In this document: one piece after another, positions 18,548 to 26,119 of the stretch | Layout of the letters: each line of letters begins with the position of its first letter | Position numbering within the stretch: position 1 is the stretch's first letter | DNA from: Alloprevotella sp. | Lineage (GTDB): Bacteria; Bacteroidota; Bacteroidia; Bacteroidales; Bacteroidaceae | Assembly: GCA_017477205.1 (NCBI GenBank) | Contig: JAFUXE010000023.1 | Span: forward strand, 1 to 64,000 | Length of the DNA: 64,000 bases | Reading direction: 5' to 3' | The notes under the pieces: model-generated | The model's input: the letters and a program-made list of their open reading frames with translations, nothing else | What the model was told of the DNA's origin: nothing | The model's database searches: none | Translations under genes and position numbers: made by a program

Positions 18548-19369
18548 TCAGCACTCGGGAACGGCGGCATAGACCTGAGCCTCCATTTGTGTGCGCTCTT
18601 CCTTGGCGGCGAAGATGCGGTTCTGGAGGTTCTTGTCCTTCTTGAGCTTTGACAGCGCCATGCGTGCGGCGCGCTGATGGCTTTCCTTCTTCGAGAGACC
18701 CTTGCCCACGCCGATTTCTATGCCCTCCACGAAGATGGCATAGTGGAACAGGTTGGTGGCGCCGCCGCTCTGCGGTTCGGTCTTCAGCAGGCGGAACTCC
18801 AGCTGGAGCTTGTTCTTCTGTCCCCATTCCAGGAGCTTGGACTTGAAGTTCTCTTCCTTCTTGGCCAGTTTTTCCAGGTCCAGGTATTTCCCCAGCATCT
18901 CGCGCTCCACGAAGCGGTAGCAATATCGGTAGCCGCGATCCAGATAGATGGCTCCCATGAGGGCCTCGAAAGCATTGCCGCCGATATTGTTGTGCTCGGT
19001 GGGCCGCATGGAGAGCTTCACGAACTGCGTGATGCCCATCTTGTCGGCCAGCTGGTTGAGCGTGGAACGCTGCACAATTTTGCTGCGCGTGGACGTGAGG
19101 AAGCCCTCGCGCTTGCGGGGATAGTGGCGGAAGAGGATGTCGGAGACGATCATTTCGAGTACGGCATCGCCGAGGTATTCAAGGCGTTCGTTGTTCAGGG
19201 GCCTTCCGTTCTTTCCTTTCACCTCCGAGGAGCGATGGGCGAAGGCCGTCGTGTAAAGCTCGGCATTGTGGGGATAGAAGCCCATCACGCGGTGGAGGGA
19301 AGAAGAAAGCTCCTTGTCCTTGCGGAAAAGGAGCTTCATCCTGTCTAAAAAGTTCGTGTTAACCAACAT
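18548..19369 (-). CDS. rnc: Ribonuclease III
   Basis: RNase III cuts double-stranded RNA in rRNA precursors and mRNAs. The 273-residue protein has the signature NNERLEYLGDAVLE (about 58-71), a second acidic cluster (NAFEALMGAIYLDRG, about 132-146) giving the metal-binding Glu/Asp, and a C-terminal double-strand RNA-binding domain (about 165-245, with GVGKGLSKKESHQRAARMAL). The start at 19369 overlaps the end of fabF by 11 bases; a start at 19339 would avoid the overlap but remove part of the conserved N-terminus. It is the last gene of acpP-fabF-rnc, a common arrangement. Confidence 0.95.
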   Translation of the reverse strand: MLVNTNFLDRMKLLFRKDKELSSSLHRVMGFYPHNAELYTTAFAHRSSEVKGKNGRPLNNERLEYLGDAVLEMIVSDILFRHYPRKREGFLTSTRSKIVQRSTLNQLADKMGITQFVKLSMRPTEHNNIGGNAFEALMGAIYLDRGYRYCYRFVEREMLGKYLDLEKLAKKEENFKSKLLEWGQKNKLQLEFRLLKTEPQSGGATNLFHYAIFVEGIEIGVGKGLSKKESHQRAARMALSKLKKDKNLQNRIFAAKEERTQMEAQVYAAVPEC

Positions 19370-20621
19370 ACTTCTTCATGATGCAGCAGGCGTTGTGACC
19401 GCCAAAGCCGAACGTGTTGCTCAGGGCGGCACGAACCTCGCGCTGCTGTGCAGTGTTGAAGGTGAAGTTCAGGTTGTAGTCAATCTCCGGATCCACGTCG
19501 TCCGCCTCGTGGTTGATGGTGGGCGGCACGATGTTGTCGCGTACGCTGAGCACGCAGACCATTGCTTCCACGGCACCTGCGGCACCGAGGAGGTGTCCCG
19601 TCATGGACTTCGTGGAGGAGATGTTGAGCTTGTAGGCGTGCTCGCCGAAGAGGTCCTTGATGGCCTTTACCTCGGAGATGTCGCCAACGGGCGTGCTCGT
19701 ACCGTGAACGTTCACGTAGTCAATGTCTTCGGGCTTCATCTCGGCATCCTTCAGGGCGCGTTCCATCACCAGGCGTGCGCCAAGGCCTTCGGGGTGGCTG
19801 GCCGTGATGTGGTGAGCGTCAGCGGACATGCCCACACCGGCTACTTCGCAGTAGATGCGTGCGCCGCGCGCGAGGGCGTGGTCGAGCGTCTCCAGAACGA
19901 GGCATCCGGCACCTTCGCCCATTACGAAGCCGTCACGGCTGGCCGAGAAGGGACGGCTGGCGTGCTGCGGGTCGTCATTGCGCGTGGAGAGGGCGTGCAT
20001 GGCATTGAAGCCGCCTACGCCACTGGGCCAGATGCCAGCTTCGGCACCCCCCGTGACGATGGCGTTCGCCTTGCCCAGGCGCAGCAGGTTGAAGGCATCC
20101 GCAAGGGCGTTCGTGGAGCTTGCGCAGGCAGAGGTAGTGATGTAGTTGGGGCCGTGGAAGCCATAGTTGATGGCAATCTGTCCGGCGGCGATGTCACCAA
20201 TCATCTTGGGGATGAAGAAGGGATTGAACTTCGGGCCGTCCTCGGGATGTGTGGCGTAGTAGCTCACTTCGCTCTCGAAGGTGTTGATGCCACCGATGCC
20301 CACGCCAAGGATGACACCGATTTCGTCCTTATCGACGGTGTCGAGGTCCATGCCGCTGTCCGTGATGGCCTGTCCCGCAGCTGCGATAGCGTACTGTGCG
20401 TACAGGTCCATTTTGCGTGCGAGCTTGCGGTCCATGTAGTCGGCTGCGTTGAAGTTTTTAACTTCGCAAGCAAAATGAGTCTTGAACTTCTCACTATCGA
20501 AGTGCGTGATCGGGCCGGCACCGCTGACACCGTTCTTCAGGTTCTCCCATGTCTCCTCGACATTGTTTCCTACCGGCGTGAGTGCTCCGAGGCCTGTTAC
20601 AACAACTCGTTTTAATTCCAT
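19359..20621 (-). CDS. fabF: Beta-ketoacyl-ACP synthase II
   Basis: FabF performs the condensing step of fatty-acid elongation with malonyl-ACP, including unsaturated C16-to-C18 elongation. The 420 residues are the standard length. The active-site Cys lies in YITTSACASSTNALADA near residue 163, the two His in VNVHGTSTPVGD and NTFGFGGHNA, and the KSMTGHLLGAAGA loop is intact. It follows acpP (130-base gap) and overlaps rnc, so the acyl carrier and its main elongating enzyme are made together. Confidence 0.97.
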   Translation of the reverse strand: MELKRVVVTGLGALTPVGNNVEETWENLKNGVSGAGPITHFDSEKFKTHFACEVKNFNAADYMDRKLARKMDLYAQYAIAAAGQAITDSGMDLDTVDKDEIGVILGVGIGGINTFESEVSYYATHPEDGPKFNPFFIPKMIGDIAAGQIAINYGFHGPNYITTSACASSTNALADAFNLLRLGKANAIVTGGAEAGIWPSGVGGFNAMHALSTRNDDPQHASRPFSASRDGFVMGEGAGCLVLETLDHALARGARIYCEVAGVGMSADAHHITASHPEGLGARLVMERALKDAEMKPEDIDYVNVHGTSTPVGDISEVKAIKDLFGEHAYKLNISSTKSMTGHLLGAAGAVEAMVCVLSVRDNIVPPTINHEADDVDPEIDYNLNFTFNTAQQREVRAALSNTFGFGGHNACCIMKKYVG

Positions 20622-20650
20622 AGATTTTTTCTTACGGTGTTAGAAAGCAA

Positions 20651-20742
20651 GCATACGAGTTACGGGCTACAAGAACAAACGACCGCTCCAGAGAACGGGG
20701 CTCGTGTCTCGCATCTCGTAACTCGTAGGTAAGTTTGTATGC
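20651..20742. other. Structured spacer between acpP and fabF with heptamer repeats
   Basis: ACGAGTTACG (20655-20664) pairs perfectly with CGTAACTCGT (20717-20726); GCATAC (20651-20656) and GTATGC (20737-20742) extend the pairing less regularly. The right side is four heptamers, CTCGTGT-CTCGCAT-CTCGTAA-CTCGTAG. In the acpP-fabF transcript this can fold into a long hairpin that may set the ACP:FabF ratio. This role is inferred. Confidence 0.45.
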
Positions 20743-20751
20743 GAAAAGCGT

Positions 20752-20988
20752 TTACTTCGTATGCTCTTCAATGTAAGCGATGGCGTCGCCTACCGTGCTA
20801 ATTTTTTCAGCTTCGTCGTCGGGAATGTTGATCTTGAACACCTTCTCGAACTCCATGATGAGTTCCACGGTGTCGAGAGAGTCTGCACCCAGATCGTTAG
20901 CGAAGCTTGCTTCGGGTTTTACGTCAGCAGCTTCTACACTCAGTTTTTCTACGATGATTTCTTGTACTTTCTCAGCAGTTTGAGACAT
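20752..20988 (-). CDS. acpP: Acyl carrier protein
   Basis: These 78 residues match bacterial ACP throughout. Ser37 in [15 protein letters not shown] receives the 4'-phosphopantetheine arm from holo-ACP synthase, and the helix II acidic face is intact. It carries acyl intermediates in type II fatty-acid synthesis. Its promoter is at 21075-21106 on the minus strand, giving a leader of about 80 bases. It is the first gene of the acpP-fabF-rnc cluster. Confidence 0.97.
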   Translation of the reverse strand: MSQTAEKVQEIIVEKLSVEAADVKPEASFANDLGADSLDTVELIMEFEKVFKINIPDDEAEKISTVGDAIAYIEEHTK

Positions 20989-21074
20989 AGTTTTACGTTT
21001 TTTAAGTTATGTGATTATTGTTAGTTTCTGTGCTGAAACCCTCAGCGAGAGGGCTGTTTGCGTTCAGACGGCTG

Positions 21075-21106
21075 CAAAAATAGAGTTTATAATCCAGATA
21101 CCCAAA
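21075..21106 (-). promoter_or_regulatory. Promoter of acpP
   Basis: On the minus strand TATTTTTG (plus 21075-21082) is preceded by TTTG (plus 21103-21106) with a spacing of 20. Start near 21069. Confidence 0.6.
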
Positions 21107-21141
21107 TGTTTTTGTTGAAAAAGATGCTTTTCTGCACACAT

Positions 21142-22329
21142 TCAGGGGTGAGTGAGCAGTTTCTGGCCGCCAGAAGTGACGATTACGCCGGGGTGTTGCA
21201 TCGGGCAAGCCGTTGTTCCGGCTGCAAGAGGTCGTCCTTGCAGGTCGTAGGCAACCTCCGCCTGCGATGCGAGGGTGTTTCCCCTGACGGCGGACAGGGC
21301 AGCCTCCGTAAAGGCTTCCATGATAGCCGTCGGGCGGCATACCTTCTTCGCGTCTGCCGTGAAGGCTCCCATGTCGTAGCCACCGTTATAGCCGCTGGGG
21401 GCTTCGGGTTCCCAGTACATGACACCCAGGCAGTGGCCCTCCGTCTTCGCGCGCGCGCTATTTAATAATAATGTGAGGAGCTGTTTGCCCTCGTCGGGCT
21501 TGGCTACCTTCATGCCGGTTTCCACTATCATGCTGGGCACACCGTAGGTGCTCCATACCCAGTTGATGTTGTCGATGCACTGCTGTACGGCGGTCTCCGT
21601 GTCCTTCAGGTTGTTCCACTCTACGGCAGAGTAGGGGTAGAGGCTCATGCCCACCACGTCGAAGCGGGCGCCGTTGTCCTTCAGGATGCCGAGGTTCCAC
21701 TTGTAGAGGCCGTTGTTGAAACCGTTGTCCAGATGGACAATGACGAGGGCTTCGGGACAGACCTCCTTCACGGCTCCGTAGCCAGCATCGATGAAGCCCG
21801 CATACTGCGCGGGGTTCTTGTCCGCCTGGCCGACCGTCCACAGCAGGCCGTTGGAGGTTTCGTTGCCCACCTGCACCCAGCGCACGCTGATGCCGTTCTC
21901 CTTCAGGAAGCTGAGGACGTCCTTCGTGTGCGAGGCAACGTCATCGAGCATCTGCTGGTAAGTGTGCGATGCCCAGGCGGCGGGAATGTTCTGTTTCCCG
22001 GGGTCTGCCCAGGAGTCGCTGTAGTGGAAGTCTATCATGACGTCCATGCCGGCTTCCTGTGCGCGCTTGGCTTTCGCAAGGACATCCGCCTTGCCGCAAT
22101 GGCCGTCCGCAGGGTTCACCCATACGCGCAGGCGCACGGCATTGAGGCCGAGCTCCTTCATCAGCGCCGTACATTCGCGTGCCTCGCCCTGTGCGTTGGC
22201 AAAGCTGTAGCCCTTCGCCTCCATCTCCGTTTCCCAGGAGATGTCGGCACCCAGCGTGAAGTCCTGGGCGTGAAGGAAGCTCGTCGCCACAACCGTAGCG
22301 ACGAGCAGAGAGAGTTTTCGCATAATCAT
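21142..22329 (-). CDS. Arabinogalactan endo-beta-1,4-galactanase, GH53
   Basis: GH53 enzymes cut beta-1,4-galactan side chains of pectin type I arabinogalactan. The 395 residues start with a signal peptide (LSLLVATVVATSFLHAQ). The TIM barrel shows GADISWETEMEAKG, LNAVRLRVWVNPADG, MIDFHYSDSWADPGKQ, the acid/base Glu in VQVGNETSNGLLW (near 155), MSLYPYSAVEWNNL, and the nucleophile in MIVETGMK (near 270). The C-terminus has a divergent tail (YDLQGRPL...GVIVTSGGQKLL). It is last in a minus-strand operon after an L,D-transpeptidase (26-base gap). The start may be Met3 (22323). Confidence 0.93.
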   Translation of the reverse strand: MIMRKLSLLVATVVATSFLHAQDFTLGADISWETEMEAKGYSFANAQGEARECTALMKELGLNAVRLRVWVNPADGHCGKADVLAKAKRAQEAGMDVMIDFHYSDSWADPGKQNIPAAWASHTYQQMLDDVASHTKDVLSFLKENGISVRWVQVGNETSNGLLWTVGQADKNPAQYAGFIDAGYGAVKEVCPEALVIVHLDNGFNNGLYKWNLGILKDNGARFDVVGMSLYPYSAVEWNNLKDTETAVQQCIDNINWVWSTYGVPSMIVETGMKVAKPDEGKQLLTLLLNSARAKTEGHCLGVMYWEPEAPSGYNGGYDMGAFTADAKKVCRPTAIMEAFTEAALSAVRGNTLASQAEVAYDLQGRPLAAGTTACPMQHPGVIVTSGGQKLLTHP

Positions 22330-22355
22330 TTGATACGGAGTTCTATACGTTTAAT

Positions 22356-23201
22356 TTATCTTGCATGATACTGCTTGCCCGGATCCTGTATCTGCGGCGT
22401 TTCGCTGCCGGCAGCGGGCGTGGCTATGCGCGCCGTGTCCTTCTTGGCAGCAGCGTTCTGCTTATATACGACGGGCTTTGCCTCGTCCTTCCGGGCCTTG
22501 TCCATGAAGGGCAGGTGGCCTTCGCCCTCCGCCTGGATGGTGACGGGCATACCCACGAAGGCGAAGGTTTCCTTCAGGTGGATGATGTCCTTGTCCAGGA
22601 GGCGTATGCAGCCTTCGCTGGCGCGTCCCGGCACGCTGCTCTCGTTGTTCGTGCTGCCGTGGATGCCGATGCCCGTATGTCCGGGCGTGAGCAGGCGGAG
22701 GAACCAGTGGCCGTAGGCCAGGATGTTGCCGCGCCCGTCGTGGAAGTCGTGGCGCCACGTGCTGGCATCCTGTATCTGCTGAATCTTGAACGGCTTTCCT
22801 GCCGGCGACTCCGGCGTCTTGTTGTCGCCGCGCCGCTGCTTCTGTCCCTTGTTGCGGCTGAGGCAGCAGGGATAGTCCGCCAGGAGGCGGGGCGCACCGT
22901 CCACGTCGGCATAGACGTAGAGGCGGAGGTCGCGTTTGGAGATGACGATGTAGGATTTCTGCTTGTCGTACTTGCCGGTGTAGTAGAGGTGGGCATCGCC
23001 CGTGGCGGGTGCTGCCTGCGCCCCGGCTTCTGTCGCGGGAGCCGTCGTGGCGGCGTTGTCCTGCACGGGTGCCACGCCTGCATCCGGTGCGCTGGCAACG
23101 GACAGCGTGTCGTCACCGCCCGCTGCGGGCGTGGTGGTGCCTTCCTTGTTGCTGCATGCTGCGAAGGCCAGCCCTAACAATAGTATATATGCGTATCTCA
23201 T
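22356..23201 (-). CDS. L,D-transpeptidase (YkuD) lipoprotein
   Basis: The start at 23201 (281 residues) gives a lipoprotein signal (ILLLGLAFAAC, Cys16). A low-complexity Ala/Thr/Pro linker (20-75) is followed by a YkuD catalytic domain (about 80-215): YIVISKRDLRLYVY, then GIGIHGSTNNE and SEGCIRLLDKDI with the active Cys near 199. YkuD enzymes form 3-3 peptidoglycan cross-links or attach proteins to the wall. A basic C-terminal extension (about 220-281) is rich in Lys and Ala. It lies 14 bases downstream of an SH3-type protein gene and 26 bases upstream of GH53, so cell-wall work is likely shared with the SH3 protein. Confidence 0.9.
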   Translation of the reverse strand: MRYAYILLLGLAFAACSNKEGTTTPAAGGDDTLSVASAPDAGVAPVQDNAATTAPATEAGAQAAPATGDAHLYYTGKYDKQKSYIVISKRDLRLYVYADVDGAPRLLADYPCCLSRNKGQKQRRGDNKTPESPAGKPFKIQQIQDASTWRHDFHDGRGNILAYGHWFLRLLTPGHTGIGIHGSTNNESSVPGRASEGCIRLLDKDIIHLKETFAFVGMPVTIQAEGEGHLPFMDKARKDEAKPVVYKQNAAAKKDTARIATPAAGSETPQIQDPGKQYHAR

Positions 23202-23215
23202 GGTGTGCAGGGGGA

Positions 23216-24121
23216 TCACATCGGTTGGGAAAAGTCCTTGGAGATATAGACGACGTAGCCGCTGTACTGCGTCTGGTAGAAGTCGCCGCTCTCTCCGTTG
23301 TAGGGAAGGATTTCTCCCTTTCGGGGGTGTACGTTCGAGCCGTTTGTATATTTCAGGCAGTTGGAGTATTTGTCAGCTCCGCCGGGTATCGTCGGGCTGA
23401 GGCGCAGGCAGACGTTCGTGCCCGTCACCTTCAGCTGTGTGGGGCTTGCGGGCACCACGCGCGTGTTCGTCGTGGTGGTTGTTCCCGGCACCTGACGCTC
23501 GATGACGGTTTCCTTCTCGCGCACGATGACCGTGTCGTGGCGGGGCTCTGCGGGCTTTGCTTCGTTGCTGCTGCCGCCGCGTCCGAAGAAGAACCATGCC
23601 AGTCCGGCAAGGATGAGAGTTACGAGGACGCAGATGATGGCGACGAGGACGGTGTTGCCGCCCTTCTTGGGATGCTGGGTGTAGGGATAGCCGCTGTAGC
23701 CGGGCGGCTGTCCGGGGTACTGTTGTGGGTTCATGGTGGGTGTGGTGTTAAAGTTTTGTTCAAAGTTCGGGCCTGCGGGTGCCATCGGCTGCGGCTGCGT
23801 GGGGACAGGGGCAGGCTCCGGCATCGGTGCGGGCATGGGGGTCGGCACGACGGCGGGGGCCACGGGCGCGGGGGCAGGTGAAGGTTCGGGAGCAGGCAGC
23901 GGCTCGGGCAGCGGTTCCGGTGCCACGGTGGGTGGCACGGTGGGTGGCACGTAGCTGGCCAGGGCGTCCGCCACGTCGGGCAGGGTGCTTGCGGGCACCC
24001 AGTCGCCCATGCCTTCCTTCCACACCAGCGTCTCGCCGGTCACGCCGCGAGCGGCCAGTTGCGTCACGTCAATGGGGCCTTGTGCACTGAAGGCCTCGTC
24101 CATGTAATAGTATAGGTTCAT
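23216..24121 (-). CDS. GYF-type / proline-rich / transmembrane / SH3-like protein
   Basis: Met at 24121 gives 301 residues. Residues 1-55 match the GYF_2 (DUF4339) domain: YYYMDEAFSAQGPIDVTQL and ETLVWKEGMGDWVPAS. Residues about 60-130 are a Pro/Ala/Glu-rich linker (PLPEPLPAPEPSPAPAP). A single membrane helix (VLVAIICVLVTLILAGLAW) sits near 155-175, and the C-terminus (about 225-301) is SH3b-like (GTNVCLRLSPTIPGG, ILPYNGESGDFYQT). The topology would put the GYF domain in the cytoplasm and the SH3 domain in the periplasm near peptidoglycan, matching its L,D-transpeptidase neighbour. The function is otherwise unknown. Confidence 0.75.
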   Translation of the reverse strand: MNLYYYMDEAFSAQGPIDVTQLAARGVTGETLVWKEGMGDWVPASTLPDVADALASYVPPTVPPTVAPEPLPEPLPAPEPSPAPAPVAPAVVPTPMPAPMPEPAPVPTQPQPMAPAGPNFEQNFNTTPTMNPQQYPGQPPGYSGYPYTQHPKKGGNTVLVAIICVLVTLILAGLAWFFFGRGGSSNEAKPAEPRHDTVIVREKETVIERQVPGTTTTTNTRVVPASPTQLKVTGTNVCLRLSPTIPGGADKYSNCLKYTNGSNVHPRKGEILPYNGESGDFYQTQYSGYVVYISKDFSQPM

Positions 24122-24145
24122 GCGATTTGCGCTTTTTGACTGCGG

Positions 24146-24177
24146 CAAAATTACGAATGCTTGCCCGCTCATCCAAA
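24146..24177 (-). promoter_or_regulatory. Promoter of the GYF-SH3 / L,D-transpeptidase / GH53 operon
   Basis: Minus-strand TAATTTTG (plus 24146-24153) with TTTG (plus 24174-24177), spacing 20. It lies back-to-back with the cydA promoter. Confidence 0.6.
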
Positions 24178-24191
24178 ATTTCGCGAGACTT

Positions 24192-24223
24192 TTTGGGCGT
24201 TGTACCCAAAATCTTTATTTTTG
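24192..24223 (+). promoter_or_regulatory. Promoter of the DUF4492-cydA operon
   Basis: TTTG 24192-24195 and TATTTTTG 24216-24223, spacing 20. Initiation near 24230 would coincide with ATG 24230, so the first message may be leaderless or nearly so. Confidence 0.55.
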
Positions 24224-24229
24224 CGGCGA

Positions 24230-24427
24230 ATGAGAAGTTTATGGAAGGACATACGCCGCTTTTTCAGCCGACGTTCTACGGGAAGGACGCTGGTGCTGCT
24301 GGTGTGCCTGAAGCTCTTCGTCATGTTCGCGATACTTCGCGTCTTCTTCTTCCAGCCCGCCATGCGGGGCATGGACGACAGGGAGAAGGCTGAGGCCGTG
24401 AGCAAGACGCTGAATGCCCGTCCGTAA
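24230..24427 (+). CDS. DUF4492 small membrane protein upstream of cydA
   Basis: The ATG at 24230 gives 65 residues (MRSLWKDIRRFFSRRSTG, then TLVLLVCLKLFVMFAILRVF as a membrane helix, then QPAMRGMDDREKAEAVSKTL). DUF4492 proteins sit directly before cydA in many Bacteroidetes, presumably as a small accessory of the bd oxidase like CydX elsewhere; that role is inferred. Forty bases separate it from cydA. No other ORF fits the promoter at 24192-24223. Confidence 0.8.
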   Translation: MRSLWKDIRRFFSRRSTGRTLVLLVCLKLFVMFAILRVFFFQPAMRGMDDREKAEAVSKTLNARP

Positions 24428-24466
24428 ACGCCCTCATGAGACGAACAACCATAAAGACAACAGAAT

Positions 24467-25912
24467 ATGCTACCTCTTGAAGCACTTATCGACTGGTCGC
24501 GCGCGCAGTTTGCGCTGACCGCATGCTACCACTGGCTTTTCGTGCCCCTCACGCTGGGGCTTGCCGTCATCATGGGCATCATGGAGACCCTCTATGTCGT
24601 CAGGAAGGACGAGTTCTGGAAGACGACGGCCAAGTTTTGGATGAAGCTCTTCGGCATCAACTTCGCCATCGGCGTTGCCACGGGCCTCATCCTGGAGTTT
24701 GAGTTCGGCACGAACTGGTCCAACTATTCCTGGTTCGTGGGCGACATCTTTGGTGCTCCGCTGGCCATTGAGGGCATCGTGGCCTTCTTCCTTGAGGCCA
24801 CGTTCCTGCCGCTGATGTTCTTCGGCTGGAAGAAGCTCTCGAAGAAGATGCACCTTGCCGCCACGTGGCTTGGCGGCCTGGGAGCCACCATCAGCGCGTG
24901 GTGGATTCTCGTGGCAAACGCCTGGATGCAGCACCCCGTGGGCATGGAGTTCAATCCTGTCACGGTGCGCAACGAGATGGTGAGCTTCGCCGACGTGGCC
25001 ACGCAGGGCATGGCCGTCACGAAGTTTCTCCACACCGTCAGCAGTGCATGGATGACGGGCGGCGTCTTCGTCATAGGCGTCTGCTGCTGGTACCTGCTTC
25101 GCGGCCGCAACGTGGAGATGGCCAGGCGCAGCCTGCGCATCGGCGCCGTCGTGGGCCTCGTGGCCACGGGTATCGTCATGCTGACGGGCGACCGCTCCGG
25201 CGTGGAGATTGCCAAGCACCAGCCCATGAAGCTCGCCGCCGCCGAAGGCCTGATGGACGGCGGACAGCGCGCGCCCTTCAGCATCGTGCCGGGCGTGGAG
25301 GTGCCGGGCGTGCTTTCCATCCTCGCCACGCACGACATTGACGGCTACGTGCCGGGCATCAACGACATCAAGCGCGACGGGGAGGAGAAGATTCTGCGCG
25401 GTCGCCAGGCGCTGGAGGACTTCCGCCTCTTCCGCGAGACGATGGACAAGGACTCCGCCGCCGCTGCCGTGCATGCGCAGAACCTGGCGAAGAACGTGCA
25501 GTATTTCGGCTACGGCCACATCGAAAACACCGAACAGCTCGTACCGCCCGTACCCGTTGTCTATTGGGCCTTCCGCGTCATGGTGGGCCTGGGCAGTGCG
25601 CTGCTGCTCGTCATGCTGCTTTTCCTCTGGTTTGAATGGAAGAAAAAGGGCGAATATCCCCGCTGGCTGCTGCACGCCGGCCTCTGGAGCATCCCCGCCG
25701 TTTACCTGGCCGGACAGGCTGGATGGGCGGTGGCCGAAGTGGGCCGCCAGCCCTGGATTATCCAGGACCTCATGCCCGTCAGTGCCGCCATATCCGAACT
25801 GCCTTCCAGCAACGTCATGCTGACCTTCTTCATCTTCCTGGCCATCTTCACGGCGTTGCTCATCGCGGAGATAAAGATTATGTGCAACGTCATCAAGAGA
25901 ACGGAGATTTAG
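24467..25912 (+). CDS. cydA: Cytochrome bd ubiquinol oxidase subunit I
   Basis: CydA holds hemes b558, b595 and d and oxidises quinol to reduce oxygen at low concentration. The 481 residues show the His ligand in FALTACYHWLFVPLTLG (His22), the periplasmic quinol loop (TGDRSGVEIAKHQPMK) and a second heme His in KFLHTVSSAWMTGG. Near the C-terminus are GRQPWIIQDLMP and FFIFLAIFTALLIAEIKIM. About nine membrane segments are visible. The gene starts 40 bases after DUF4492. The partner cydB, usually next, is not present here: a 23-bp repeat array and the convergent ribD follow instead. Confidence 0.95.
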   Translation: MLPLEALIDWSRAQFALTACYHWLFVPLTLGLAVIMGIMETLYVVRKDEFWKTTAKFWMKLFGINFAIGVATGLILEFEFGTNWSNYSWFVGDIFGAPLAIEGIVAFFLEATFLPLMFFGWKKLSKKMHLAATWLGGLGATISAWWILVANAWMQHPVGMEFNPVTVRNEMVSFADVATQGMAVTKFLHTVSSAWMTGGVFVIGVCCWYLLRGRNVEMARRSLRIGAVVGLVATGIVMLTGDRSGVEIAKHQPMKLAAAEGLMDGGQRAPFSIVPGVEVPGVLSILATHDIDGYVPGINDIKRDGEEKILRGRQALEDFRLFRETMDKDSAAAAVHAQNLAKNVQYFGYGHIENTEQLVPPVPVVYWAFRVMVGLGSALLLVMLLFLWFEWKKKGEYPRWLLHAGLWSIPAVYLAGQAGWAVAEVGRQPWIIQDLMPVSAAISELPSSNVMLTFFIFLAIFTALLIAEIKIMCNVIKRTEI

Positions 25913-25934
25913 GGAGAAAACGAAACTCTTTCGG

Positions 25935-26095
25935 AGGTGTGCGCACAGCTCGTTTTGAGATGTGCGCACACCTTGCTTTGAGGTAAGCGCAAAGCTCAAG
26001 TCAAGGTAAGCGCAAAGCTCGAGTCAAGGTAAGCGCAAAGCTCAAGTCAAGGTAAGCGCAAAGCTCAAGTCAAGGTAAGCGCACACCTCAAAAAG
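25935..26095. repeat. Seven tandem 23-bp units after cydA
   Basis: Seven consecutive 23-bp units fill 25935-26095 exactly. Inner units read AGGTAAGCGCAAAGCT then CAAGTCA; outer ones carry the near-palindrome AGATGTGCGCACACCT. A second array of the same family is at 37741-37878. It lies between the 3' ends of cydA and ribD. It is not a CRISPR array, since units abut without spacers. Confidence 0.9.
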
Positions 26096-26119
26096 GGAAA
26101 TGCGAACGTCTGTAAATGC

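Noticed and set aside
25935..26095. CRISPR array
   Set aside because: Units abut without unique spacers, and there are no cas genes in the window.
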